This document shows positions 8,838 through 16,602 of a stretch of 37,102 nt of DNA, piece by piece. The DNA is from Thermoplasmata archaeon (lineage in GTDB: Archaea > Thermoplasmatota > E2 > UBA202 > JdFR-43), in assembly GCA_021162065.1 (NCBI GenBank), contig JAGGZK010000061.1:1-37102 (forward strand). The letters run 5' to 3'. The position numbers and the translations under genes are program-made. The notes under the pieces are model-generated. The model was not told the DNA's origin and did not search any database. It saw only the letters and a list, made by a program, of their open reading frames with translations. How positions within the stretch are numbered: position 1 is the stretch's first letter; every line of letters begins with the position of its first letter.

Positions 8838-8908
8838 GGGCGGGTCACCTAGAGGCAGGGTGGCGGACTGCAGATCCGCATACGCGGGTTCAAATCCCGC
8901 CCCGCCCT
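8838..8908 (+). tRNA. tRNA-Cys (GCA)
   Basis: The sequence folds as a cloverleaf. The acceptor stem GGGCGGG pairs with CCCGCCC at 8901-8907. The anticodon stem GCGGA/TCCGC encloses loop CTGCAGA with anticodon GCA at 8870-8872. The T-arm is GCGGG TTCAAAT CCCGC. The discriminator base is T (8908), as expected for cysteine. The D-arm is short (ACC/GGT, or CACC/GGTG with base 9 missing). No CCA is encoded and no intron is seen. It converges on the tRNA-Ser gene. Confidence 0.95.
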
Positions 8909-8982
8909 CTTTTGAACCAGCGTTCATTACCAATTTCTACTGCACCTGTCTCAAGAATGTTTATTTTCAAAAAATATTTAGG

Positions 8983-9114
8983 CGCTGAGGGGGGGATTTT
9001 CAGGCAACCTGCCTGGAACGCAATTCCACCAGGCAGGTTACGATTTGAACCCCCGAGGGGCAAAGCCCCACAGGCTCTCCAGGCCTGCGCCGTTCCGGGC
9101 TGGGCTACCTCAGC
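8983..9114 (-). tRNA. tRNA-Ser (GGA) with a T-loop intron
   Basis: On the minus strand, acceptor GCTGAGG (9114-9108) pairs perfectly with CCTCAGC (8990-8984). The D-arm follows, then anticodon stem CAGGC/GCCTG with loop CTGGAGA and anticodon GGA. The long variable arm is GGGGC TTT GCCCC. T-stem GGGGG pairs with CCCCC, and the discriminator is G. The long variable arm, G73 and the GGA anticodon all say serine. The T-loop is interrupted by a 47-nt insertion; removing it restores the standard loop TTCAAAT. The first ten bases overlap the end of cbf5, whose TAG stop supplies tRNA bases 8-10. CC but not CCA follows the discriminator. Confidence 0.93.
8997..9043 (-). other. Archaeal intron in tRNA-Ser T-loop (between positions 59 and 60)
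   Basis: The exon sequence TTCA (9049-9046) can pair with intron TGAA (9002-8999), giving a 4-bp central helix. It is flanked by two 3-nt bulges, both AAT (9045-9043 and 8998-8996), and by T-stem GGGGG/CCCCC. This is the bulge-helix-bulge recognised by archaeal tRNA-splicing endonuclease. Cutting after the second base of each bulge removes 47 nt and leaves a normal 7-base T-loop. The intron body is an 11-bp perfect hairpin (9039-9029 with 9016-9006). One C:C mismatch sits next to the 5' bulge. Splicing is inferred from structure. Confidence 0.85.
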
Positions 9115-10085
9115 ACCTTTTTCCACATGGGAGGATACACGCCACGAGGCATGAGCACACGCTTTATATCTGCCACCACTCCTTTATCCTTTTCCATTAT
9201 TTCCCTTGTAGTCATCACTGCCCTTGCTATGGCAACACCTTCGCCCTTTAAAGTTTTTATGGCTATTGTGCTATCTTTCTTTATGCCAGTCTCCACCTCC
9301 GCCACACCTGGAATGGCGAGATTGGCCCCATGGCATATTGCATCTACGGCTGAATCTTTGATGTAGACGGCAGGAAGGTGTGCCAGCAAATCCTCCATGG
9401 GACGAAGATATTTTTTTATTTCCCTCTCATAACCATCTTCTTTCCAGAAGATATAGGCATCCAGCAAATCCTGCAGGATAATGGCCTCCTCCTCTCTGAA
9501 CAGGCCGCTCTTTGTTCTTCTCAATTCCTCCATATGGCCCCCCACACCCAGTTTTTTACCCATATCTTTGCACAGCACTCTTATGTATGTGCCTCCCTCA
9601 CATCCCACTTTGAACAATACATCTCTCCCATCTATCTCAAGAATATTGAGATAATAGATGGTTCTCTGTCTCCTCACCCTTTTGACAGCCGCCTCCTTTG
9701 GAGGTGTCTGCCATATTTTGCCAACAAAGCTCCTTGCCACCTCCTTTATTTTTTTCTTGCTCACGTCACCATGAAGGCGAAGCACAGCCACATACTCCTT
9801 CCCTATCTCATGCATTAACCCTATTGCCTTTGTTGCATTTTCAAGCGCTACGGGTAACACCCCAGTAACATTGGGATCAAGGGTTCCACCATGCCCCGCC
9901 TTGCCTAAATGAAGGATCTCCTTTACCCATGCCGTCACCTGATGCGATGTTGGGCCAGAGGGCTTGTCCACAATAACGACCCCGTTTTGCAGTAATTCCT
10001 CAACGCTTCTCTCCTGTGGCCTTTTCCCGAAGAATGGGTTTGTTTCCGAGTCTTCCTTCACCAATCTCTTCCTTCTTTCCGCCAT
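9105..10085 (-). CDS. cbf5: Cbf5/TruB-family tRNA and rRNA pseudouridine synthase
   Basis: A 326-residue enzyme that converts uridine to pseudouridine, alone in tRNA position 55 or as the catalytic subunit of H/ACA guide RNPs. The catalytic Asp is residue 70 in GGTLDPNVTG. VIVDKPSGPTSHQV (37-50) is the conserved family start of the domain. Residues from about 240 to 315 form a PUA RNA-binding domain. A TATA-like GATTTATACATC lies about 25 bases before the ATG, indicating a nearly leaderless mRNA. The last codons GTG CTG AGG TAG run into the 5' end of tRNA-Ser, a 10-base overlap. The tRNA must therefore be cut from, or compete with, the cbf5 transcript. Confidence 0.95.
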   Translation of the reverse strand: MAERRKRLVKEDSETNPFFGKRPQERSVEELLQNGVVIVDKPSGPTSHQVTAWVKEILHLGKAGHGGTLDPNVTGVLPVALENATKAIGLMHEIGKEYVAVLRLHGDVSKKKIKEVARSFVGKIWQTPPKEAAVKRVRRQRTIYYLNILEIDGRDVLFKVGCEGGTYIRVLCKDMGKKLGVGGHMEELRRTKSGLFREEEAIILQDLLDAYIFWKEDGYEREIKKYLRPMEDLLAHLPAVYIKDSAVDAICHGANLAIPGVAEVETGIKKDSTIAIKTLKGEGVAIARAVMTTREIMEKDKGVVADIKRVLMPRGVYPPMWKKVLR

Positions 10086-10165
10086 TTCTCAACCTCAAAT
10101 AAAATGGATGTATAAATCCTTTGCATTGTCAAAAATTTTTGGGCGCACATCAAGCATAGAACAAA

Positions 10166-10816
10166 TTATTTGGGATACCACCTGCAGCTCTTCTTATTCA
10201 TGGGGCATACATGCCTTGTTTTGCAGGGCGGCCCGGCCTTCTCAAATATGGTGGGCGCCACCTCCCTCACCAACTTCAGCATCTTCCATGCAAGTTTCCT
10301 TATCTCCCACTGGGCATGCAGGCAGCAGCGGAGTTCAAAAAAGTTCAGCAGGGAACGGGCATTCATCGACACCACTATCCTAGTGGCGGAGGCGTTGGGC
10401 AGAACATATCTCGCATCTTCCACCGGCACCTTTTCCTTCAGCATATCATAGAAATCCCATATCTTTTTCATCATCTCCTCATATTCCTTTCTGAAATTTT
10501 TCTCAATGCTTGGAGGCACTATGTATTCCCTTTCCTGTTCAACATATCTCTGGCTCTGCTGGGAGTAGGAAGCGATGCGATGACGCACCAGCTGATGGGT
10601 AAGGACCCTGGACACTCCAGAAATGGCAAAGGTGAAATAGGCATGCTCAACAACACTTGTATGTCCCATGTCAATCACAGCCCTCAAAACCTTCCTCAAT
10701 TTCTCCGGATCAGCATTTTTCAAATCTCCAAAATCGCTTTTTGAATGGGTGAGCAGTGCTGCGGCGGCGGCGATTATATCCGGTTCGGGCGTATATGCTA
10801 TGAGTTCCACATCCAT
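10166..10816 (-). CDS. thyX: Flavin-dependent thymidylate synthase ThyX
   Basis: The 216-residue protein makes dTMP from dUMP using FAD, NADPH and methylene-tetrahydrofolate or a folate analogue. The ThyX signature RHRX7S is at residues 78-88 (RHRIASYSQQS). FELRCCLHAQWEIR near residue 165 corresponds to the conserved C-terminal substrate-binding block. The tail adds a Cys-rich CKTRHVCPMNKKSC that might bind metal. Its ATG overlaps the stop of the upstream helix-turn-helix gene by one base (TAATG), so the two are coupled. No thyA-type gene is present in the window. Confidence 0.95.
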   Translation of the reverse strand: MDVELIAYTPEPDIIAAAAALLTHSKSDFGDLKNADPEKLRKVLRAVIDMGHTSVVEHAYFTFAISGVSRVLTHQLVRHRIASYSQQSQRYVEQEREYIVPPSIEKNFRKEYEEMMKKIWDFYDMLKEKVPVEDARYVLPNASATRIVVSMNARSLLNFFELRCCLHAQWEIRKLAWKMLKLVREVAPTIFEKAGPPCKTRHVCPMNKKSCRWYPK

Positions 10817-11736
10817 TATTTCCTCTCTAAAATTAACTCGATGAGGGCCTCCATATCCCTTATCCTCCTCAGTTCCTCCTTGTTCACCACCGGCACTCCC
10901 TCAATCTTTTCCTTGCTGAAATGCTCCATGAATATCACTGAGTCGCGTTCTGCAACCTTCGATATGTTGGCTATGAGTCTGGCCTTCTCCTCTATCCTCC
11001 TCTCCTTTATACCCACTATTATCCTCTCGTTAAGCATCTCACTTATGGCATGAAAGGGGCTTCTGTGGGTGGGGAAAATGAATGCGCCCATCTTCTCCAC
11101 TATCCTGAGCATCTCATTGTTTATCTCCCTTCTCAGCTCCACCTCCTCCTTCCACACCTCCTCCCAGAGGTTTATGGGCTTTATGAAATCCGTTCCCATC
11201 AACTCAGCCAAGCGCTCCGCCACCTCTATTGTTGCCCTCTCCCCCTCCTCGTACATCCTGATAGCTCTCCTGGATACGCCTGCAACCCTTGCCAGATGGC
11301 CAACAGAGTAACCCATTTCATTTCTCATGCGATGAAACATCTCACCATCAATATTCACATAAAATCCTCCCGGGGCAGCAGTTATGAGAGGAGGCATTCC
11401 CTGAAGATAATTTTTTAGGGTTTCATAGGTCATTATGGGAACGCCATACCTGAAATATACAACATCATCTTCGAGCAGGGAAGAGCAGCTCCTTCTGCCC
11501 ACCACCACGGGCACCCCATCAAGAAAACGGGAGATGGAGAGCAACTCCTTTGCCACCTCCTCATTTATGGAATCTATATTGTTGAGAACCTTAACAATCA
11601 TGAGCATATTATCCTTTCTTGCCACAAAATCAAAACTGCTTGGCCTTATGCGGCATACCTCACTGCAGTAGAATCCCGCCCTGACCAGCAGATGACGAGT
11701 TGCGTCAAGCAACTCTTCTCTCTTCATCAAACTCAT
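10816..11736 (-). CDS. Archaeal HTH (XRE-type) transcriptional regulator, COG1395-like
   Basis: The 306-residue protein has an N-terminal nuclease-like fold region (FDFVARKDNMLMIVKVLNNID resembles a restriction-endonuclease-like core). A central XRE helix-turn-helix lies at about residues 133-185 (MGYSVGHLARVAGVSRRAIRMYEEGE). A charged C-terminal domain follows. This arrangement is typical of a conserved archaeal family of putative transcription regulators with no known target. It is cotranscribed with thyX and divergent from tiaS across 26 bases. The Met at residue 4 (11725-11727) is an alternative start, about 26 bases from the shared AT-rich box. Control of thyX or tiaS is only a guess. 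Confidence 0.8.
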   Translation of the reverse strand: MSLMKREELLDATRHLLVRAGFYCSEVCRIRPSSFDFVARKDNMLMIVKVLNNIDSINEEVAKELLSISRFLDGVPVVVGRRSCSSLLEDDVVYFRYGVPIMTYETLKNYLQGMPPLITAAPGGFYVNIDGEMFHRMRNEMGYSVGHLARVAGVSRRAIRMYEEGERATIEVAERLAELMGTDFIKPINLWEEVWKEEVELRREINNEMLRIVEKMGAFIFPTHRSPFHAISEMLNERIIVGIKERRIEEKARLIANISKVAERDSVIFMEHFSKEKIEGVPVVNKEELRRIRDMEALIELILERK

Positions 11737-11762
11737 ATACTACTTCCTCATATAAAAATTTA
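11737..11762. promoter_or_regulatory. Very short divergent promoter, HTH regulator/tiaS
   Basis: Only 26 bases separate the two divergent starts. They include CATATAAAAATTTA (11748-11761), TATA-like on both strands. On the minus strand the box is about 26 bases before the second Met of the regulator, suggesting a leaderless start there. For tiaS the box lies too close to the ATG to drive a normal leaderless transcript, so the tiaS promoter may lie inside the regulator gene. Confidence 0.4.
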
Positions 11763-13043
11763 ATGTGGATTGGAACAGATGACACTGACTCGCTGCAAGG
11801 GGGCTGCACCACATACGTGGCAACCGAATTAATTTTAAAATTCATGGAGAATGGCTATGATTTAATAGGGTTTCCACGTCTTGTGAGGTTGAATCCCAAC
11901 ATACCGTGGAAAACCAGGGGAAATGGTGCCATATGTCTGAAAGTTGGAAAGGGAGGAGGGAAAAGGATAAGGATTGGGGAGGCAGAGGGAAATGAGATAG
12001 TTTCATATTCCCGCATGAAAAGTCAAGGAGATATTGATGAAATAGTATCCATGGTGGATGATGTTATATCACAACACATAAGAAAAGATGCCGATGCTGC
12101 CTTTGTGGTGTCCAGTAGGAAATTTCCCTACGCCCTTTACAGGAAGGCGGTAAGGGAAATCGTTGAAATCGAGGAGATAAAAAAATTTCTGGATGAGAAT
12201 GGCATAGCCCACAAATATTACAGGAAGGGAAGGGGGTTAATAGGGGCATCTGCAGCCATTTCCTGGAGGCCAGTGGATAGAACGTATGAACTTATAGCAT
12301 ATGGCTCCAGCAGATGGATTGACAAGGAGAGTGTGATGGAGATGGACAGAAAATGCAGCAGCACCTTCAACAACTACGATTATAGGAATGATTACATTGC
12401 CATCCTTCCAAAGGCAAAATCCCCCGTATTTTACGGTATAAGGGGTGATGATGCGGAGGAATTGGTGAAAGCAAGAGAGATGTTGCGGAAGGCGGAGGAG
12501 GAAAGATGGATTATTTTTGAAACCAATCAGGGAACGGACGAGCACCTTCAGAGAAAAAAGATAGGGGAGATAAAGCCCTACGAGTCTGTGATTGTGAGAG
12601 GAAGGGTAAAAAAAGAGCCCAAGGATATAAAAGGAGGACATGTCATCTTCTCCATATATGATGGGGAAGAGATGGAATGCGCCGCCTATGAGCCCACGAA
12701 GGAGTTTAGAGAGGTGGTGAGGGAATTAAAAGAAGGAGATGAAATAGTTGTCTATGGCGGGGTGAGGGAGAAACCATTCACCATAAACATCGAAAAAATG
12801 GAGGTAAAAAAACTTGCGGATGTGTATGAAAAAATTGCAAATCCTTTGTGCATTAAATGTGGTAAACGTATGAAATCGATGGGCAGGGGCAAAGGTTACA
12901 GATGCCAGAGATGTGGTGCAAGGGCCAATGAAAATGAGGCAGTGTATAAACGGATAAAAAGAAAAATAAAACCAGGTTTCTATGAAGTGCCTGTGATAGC
13001 CAGAAGACATCTCGCAAAACCCCTCAAGAGGATGGCCTCATAA
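11763..13043 (+). CDS. tiaS: tRNA(Ile2) 2-agmatinylcytidine synthetase TiaS
   Basis: TiaS attaches agmatine to C34 of tRNA-Ile(CAU) using ATP, so that the tRNA reads AUA. The start is placed at the ATG giving MWIGTDDTDSLQGG, the conserved N-terminus with the Thr-Asp-Asp-Thr motif of the kinase domain. Further blocks are the ferredoxin-like region (LIGASAAISWRP), an OB-fold RNA-binding domain (about residues 275-360) and a C-terminal zinc ribbon (CIKCGKR then CQRCG). The length of 426 residues is normal. It ends in a six-base convergent overlap with the TIM-barrel gene. Confidence 0.93.
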   Translation: MWIGTDDTDSLQGGCTTYVATELILKFMENGYDLIGFPRLVRLNPNIPWKTRGNGAICLKVGKGGGKRIRIGEAEGNEIVSYSRMKSQGDIDEIVSMVDDVISQHIRKDADAAFVVSSRKFPYALYRKAVREIVEIEEIKKFLDENGIAHKYYRKGRGLIGASAAISWRPVDRTYELIAYGSSRWIDKESVMEMDRKCSSTFNNYDYRNDYIAILPKAKSPVFYGIRGDDAEELVKAREMLRKAEEERWIIFETNQGTDEHLQRKKIGEIKPYESVIVRGRVKKEPKDIKGGHVIFSIYDGEEMECAAYEPTKEFREVVRELKEGDEIVVYGGVREKPFTINIEKMEVKKLADVYEKIANPLCIKCGKRMKSMGRGKGYRCQRCGARANENEAVYKRIKRKIKPGFYEVPVIARRHLAKPLKRMAS

Positions 13044-13841
13044 ATTTTCCCACATCTTCTCAAATTTTTTCTTGGACAGCAGAATATAATCTCTGTCCCC
13101 GAATATTTCTAAGGTTATGGTGCCATCATAGTGCCTTCTCAACTCCTTTACCACCTCATCCCATTTTATCCTCCCGCTTCCGATGGGAATATGCAGATCC
13201 CTCGTCCCAAAATTGTCATGGATGTGAACATGTTTGAGTTTGTTATGCAATTTTCTTATAAATTTGCCCACATCCCTTCCATGAAGAAAGGCATGTCCCA
13301 CGTCCAGATGAAAATAAAGTTTTGGCACCCTCCTCAGAATCTCTGCCGTGTTTCTGTAATTGTCCATCTCCCCCACTCCATTTTCATACATCACCTTTAT
13401 TCCATAATCTCCCGCCCTCTCCACCACCTCCTTCATGCTCTCCACCTGCATCTCAATGCCCTCCTTTATAGTGAAAAGAGAGGGAGGCCAGTTGGCGTGA
13501 ACCGTGACATACTCTGCCCCCAACTCTCCAAATTTTTGGAAGCATTTCTCCGCCTCCATAATGGCCGCCCTGCGGAGAGCTTCTATTGGAGATGCAAAGG
13601 GGAGATAGTAGGGGGTGTGGCCTACAATATCCATGCCATATTCATTCAGAATTCTTCTTATTTTTCTTGTATCAATGGCAGTGTGATATGCCCTGTCCGG
13701 CTCCATGAAAAAGTCGATAAAGTCGAAATGCTCTGCTATCCATTTTATCTCTTCCACCACATCCTTCCTCGGATTATTGGGATAACCGAGTTTCATGCTT
13801 TTAATGATAGCATTCCTTATACTTTTTTCTAAACAAGTCAT
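13038..13841 (-). CDS. Sugar phosphate isomerase/epimerase-like TIM-barrel protein
   Basis: The 267 residues match the xylose-isomerase-like/AP endonuclease 2 TIM-barrel fold. Recognisable parts are EYVTVHANWPP, MYENG (metal-ligand Glu), YFHLDVGHAF (Asp and His ligands), KHVHIHDNFGTRDLHIPIG (His ligands) and the last strand ITLEIFG with Glu. The set of His, Asp and Glu ligands suggests an active metal site. The family includes sugar epimerases, isomerases and endonuclease IV, and the sequence alone does not choose among them. The small membrane-protein gene upstream, 29 bases away, may be in the same unit. Confidence 0.75.
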   Translation of the reverse strand: MTCLEKSIRNAIIKSMKLGYPNNPRKDVVEEIKWIAEHFDFIDFFMEPDRAYHTAIDTRKIRRILNEYGMDIVGHTPYYLPFASPIEALRRAAIMEAEKCFQKFGELGAEYVTVHANWPPSLFTIKEGIEMQVESMKEVVERAGDYGIKVMYENGVGEMDNYRNTAEILRRVPKLYFHLDVGHAFLHGRDVGKFIRKLHNKLKHVHIHDNFGTRDLHIPIGSGRIKWDEVVKELRRHYDGTITLEIFGDRDYILLSKKKFEKMWENL

Positions 13842-13870
13842 GCCTCCTTTTTCATCATAGGATATGGGCC

Positions 13871-14050
13871 TCAGAATATGGATGCACCTGCCACATTTAG
13901 GTTCATGGCGTTTCTATCCCAAATAAAACTTTGTCCTATTCTCATTTTCTGCATTCCAACCATCAAAATTGCAGGAAATGCAAAGCAGGAAAACACAAAA
14001 ATTACAGGCCATTTCCTCTGCTGAGGCATATCAATTTTAATTTTAAACAT
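13871..14050 (-). CDS. Small single-pass membrane protein, 59 residues, unknown
   Basis: No family is recognised. The start MFKIKIDMPQQRKW is basic and is followed by about 20 hydrophobic residues (WPVIFVFSCFAFPAILMVGM), then a polar tail ending in AGASIF. This looks like a real single-pass membrane protein rather than a shadow frame, since nothing codes on the other strand here. Its ATG lies about 30 bases from the TATA-like box at 14080-14090, which also faces the opposite way towards the nurA operon. It precedes the TIM-barrel gene by 29 bases. Function unknown. Confidence 0.45.
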   Translation of the reverse strand: MFKIKIDMPQQRKWPVIFVFSCFAFPAILMVGMQKMRIGQSFIWDRNAMNLNVAGASIF

Positions 14051-14079
14051 CAGCAATTTTGGGCAGTAAAAAAGGAAAA

Positions 14080-14091
14080 TTTTATAAAAAT
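14080..14091. promoter_or_regulatory. Bidirectional TATA-like box before the nurA-herA unit
   Basis: TTTTATAAAAAT is close to symmetrical. On the plus strand its centre is about 26 bases before the ATG at 14111, predicting a leaderless mRNA for the 40-residue gene. On the minus strand it is suitably placed for the 59-residue gene starting at 14050. Confidence 0.5.
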
Positions 14092-14110
14092 GGTTTTGCA
14101 TTAGGAAATT

Positions 14111-14233
14111 ATGAGGGGATGGGTACACATAGACAACTTCGGAGAGAGTTTGAAGATTTATGGAAAGGGAAGAGCCCGCCGCCTGGTGGATAGAAAGGGA
14201 AGAGTGGTGCTTGAATACAGAATGGAGAACTGA
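14111..14233 (+). CDS. Small basic protein, 40 residues, head of nurA-herA operon
   Basis: The reading frame MRGWVHIDNFGESLKIYGKG...EYRMEN has no family I recognise. It is rich in Arg, Lys and Gly with short predicted strands, as in small nucleic-acid-binding proteins. Support for a real gene is its position: the ATG lies where transcription should begin from the TATA-like box at 14080-14091, and nurA follows on the same strand 26 bases after the stop. A link to the NurA/HerA end-resection machinery is inferred from the shared unit only. Confidence 0.55.
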   Translation: MRGWVHIDNFGESLKIYGKGRARRLVDRKGRVVLEYRMEN

Positions 14234-14259
14234 TTTAAGGAAGACAGGGTTACATATCA

Positions 14260-15027
14260 ATGAGAATCGATGAGGTGGTGGAGCATCTCAAGAGCATTGT
14301 GGAGAAGAGTTTTAAATTTGATGATGAAAATTTTATAGAGTTTGAAGCAGGGGGAAATGAGGATGTATATGCCATAGACGGCAGCTCCATAAAACTCTTC
14401 GATGCCTATACCTTTTCCATATATGCAAGAAGGGTTGGATGGGTGAAGGCAAACGAGGATGGGATAATCTCCATGGAAAGAGGAAAAATAAAGATAGATG
14501 TGATTTATGGAGAAAATGCAGATAGCATCAACGATGAGAGGAGGGAAGCAGAAGAAATGGAGGTGGCAAAGTCGCTGAAGGGCAGCATTGTTCTTGTGGA
14601 CGGCTGTCATGTGGAGAATGTGGTGGGAATAAGCAAAAAAAGCGGGATGAAGGCGGAAGGAGTGCCCCTTCTTTTTGCCATAAGAAAATATGGAGATAAA
14701 ATAAAACCGGGAAAGAGATGGTTTTACAGGATTGGAGAGACAACCTATGCAGTAAAATTTCATCCCCGCTCAAGATTTGTCTTCAGGGTAGATTATGGCG
14801 GAGAAGATGTTGGGGAAATGCTCTCAAACGTGGCCAGATACTGCAACGACATCTCCTATCTGGGCTATCCGTATCCCCTGGCGGAGGTACATAAACTGGT
14901 GAAAATAGATAAGGAGGAGGCGGATTATATAAAACAGCACATGATTCACAGGGCCATCAAAAGCGGCATATCCATGGAGGATTTTGAGGAATTGTTTTAT
15001 GACTATCACGAATATATGGAGGGATGA
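14260..15027 (+). CDS. nurA: NurA 5'-3' nuclease
   Basis: NurA is the nuclease partner of the HerA translocase and resects DNA ends for homologous recombination. The catalytic region starts with VYAIDGSS (Asp40 as metal ligand). A second metal-site candidate is Asp114 in VLVDGCHV. The C-terminal GYPYPLAEVHKLVKI is the conserved end block with the active-site His. At 255 residues it is shorter than typical NurA (about 300-340) but keeps these blocks. One base separates its stop from the herA ATG, so they are coupled. Mre11 and Rad50 genes, often adjacent in archaea, are absent from this window. Confidence 0.85.
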   Translation: MRIDEVVEHLKSIVEKSFKFDDENFIEFEAGGNEDVYAIDGSSIKLFDAYTFSIYARRVGWVKANEDGIISMERGKIKIDVIYGENADSINDERREAEEMEVAKSLKGSIVLVDGCHVENVVGISKKSGMKAEGVPLLFAIRKYGDKIKPGKRWFYRIGETTYAVKFHPRSRFVFRVDYGGEDVGEMLSNVARYCNDISYLGYPYPLAEVHKLVKIDKEEADYIKQHMIHRAIKSGISMEDFEELFYDYHEYMEG

Positions 15028-15028
15028 G

Positions 15029-16546
15029 ATGATAGGAAGAGTGGTGGGAAGAAGCATAGGGGAAATAACCTTTCGCCTTTCTTATAGCGAGGATGTGAAA
15101 ATAGGAGAAATACTGGTGGCGGATGATGCGGAAAAGGATGCTCTGTTTTTCCTGAGGGTAGTTGATATCCACTATGGCCAGGAGGGCGCCGAGAAATGGG
15201 GGATAAGGACGGCCGGCGAGATGCTCCTTCTGGATGGAGAGAAGGGCGAATATCGTTTAAGGGAAAAGGAGAGGAGATTGTTCAAGATATGCACATGCAA
15301 ACCACTGGGTTATTTAAAGAACGGGAAATTTCATAAACCCAAGATTCTTCCCTCCCATTTTTGTCCTGTGAGAAAGGCAGAGAGGGAGGACTATGAATTC
15401 CTGCATGAAATGATGGGAGACATAGAAATAGGGAAATTGAGAAGCGGTGGGGAGACCATAGATGTTGCGGTTGGGGTATCTGGTGAGTTGCTTCCCTACC
15501 ATATTGGCGTGTTTGCCACCACAGGCATGGGAAAAAGCAATCTTATGCGTGTTTTTGCCGCCTCTGCCATGAAGACTGGGAAATATGGAATACTCATAAT
15601 AGACCCTCATGGAGAATACTATGAGGGCAGCCAGGGAATGGGGCTCAAGCATCATCCAATGGCCTCCAGTGGTTTAGTGGTCTATTCCCCACAACCCTCT
15701 CCTGGAATGAATATGCTGAAAATCTCTGCTCAAGAAATAGGGGCCGCGGACCTGGAAAACATTTTCTCCTTCAGCGAGGCGCAGAAAGAGGCCATGCATG
15801 CCCTTCAATCCAGATTCGGGAGAGAATGGTTTGTGGAACTTTATGAGAGAGAAGCAGATGAACTGGTTATGGAGTTTGACCGGAGAATTCAGGACATAAC
15901 CTTCAGTGTGCTCAAAAGAAGGGCGGCCCGGATAATGGAATCGGATATAATACATAGAGACGGGAGCGTCACATCCACGGAGCAAATAATAAATGATTTG
16001 CTTTCCGGAAAGGTGGTTCTTATAGAAACTGCAGGCCTTTATGAGTATGAAGAACTTCTTGTAAGCATAGTAATGGCAAGAAAAATACTCAATCATAATA
16101 AAAATCTCTTCAGGAACAAGGAGAATTTCAAGAAAATCCCCCCCACCCTCATAATAATAGAGGAGGCACAGCGGGTTCTCAGGGATGGAATCTTCGCCCA
16201 GATAGCAAGGGAAGGAAGAAAATTCAAGGTGGGGCTGTGCGCCATAACCCAGCAACCAAAGCTTATTAGGGAGGAGCTGCTGAGCCAGTTCAACACCTTC
16301 TTTATTCTTGGACTGGCGGATGAGGGGGATAGAAACATCCTGAAGGCATCTGCCAAACAGGATTTATCCAAACTGGAGAAGGAGATACAGACACTCGAGG
16401 TTGGGGAAGGGCTTATAACATACCCCGGCGCCCCCTTTGCCATTCCGGTGAAAATCCACTGGTACGATGATTACATAAAGGAAATTAATGGAGAGGATGA
16501 CCTCAGAAAAATCATGAATGAAGAAATGGATGATGAGTTTTACTGA
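15029..16546 (+). CDS. herA: HerA bipolar DNA translocase/helicase
   Basis: A 505-residue FtsK/HerA-family ATPase that forms hexamers and drives DNA into NurA. Residues 1-80 form the HAS-barrel domain. The Walker A motif ATTGMGKSN is near residues 163-171, followed by IIDPHGEY. Walker B is LIIIEEAQRVL with catalytic Glu. GLCAITQQPKLI and FNTFFILGLADEGDRN complete the family motifs. I chose the ATG just after the nurA stop over an in-frame ATG inside nurA because MIGRVVG is the usual family start. Confidence 0.93.
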   Translation: MIGRVVGRSIGEITFRLSYSEDVKIGEILVADDAEKDALFFLRVVDIHYGQEGAEKWGIRTAGEMLLLDGEKGEYRLREKERRLFKICTCKPLGYLKNGKFHKPKILPSHFCPVRKAEREDYEFLHEMMGDIEIGKLRSGGETIDVAVGVSGELLPYHIGVFATTGMGKSNLMRVFAASAMKTGKYGILIIDPHGEYYEGSQGMGLKHHPMASSGLVVYSPQPSPGMNMLKISAQEIGAADLENIFSFSEAQKEAMHALQSRFGREWFVELYEREADELVMEFDRRIQDITFSVLKRRAARIMESDIIHRDGSVTSTEQIINDLLSGKVVLIETAGLYEYEELLVSIVMARKILNHNKNLFRNKENFKKIPPTLIIIEEAQRVLRDGIFAQIAREGRKFKVGLCAITQQPKLIREELLSQFNTFFILGLADEGDRNILKASAKQDLSKLEKEIQTLEVGEGLITYPGAPFAIPVKIHWYDDYIKEINGEDDLRKIMNEEMDDEFY

Positions 16547-16602
16547 TAACATATTTTCCAAAATTCTGCATTAAGTTTTAATTTGATGGTTCCTTTAACA
16601 TC

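Noticed and set aside
8890-9126. Protein-coding frames over the two tRNA genes
   Set aside because: Both tRNA folds explain this GC-rich sequence fully; the frames show no homology.
14051-14260. Extension of the 59-residue membrane protein into a 129-residue frame
   Set aside because: The extra N-terminal part would run through the shared promoter and antisense to the 40-codon gene.
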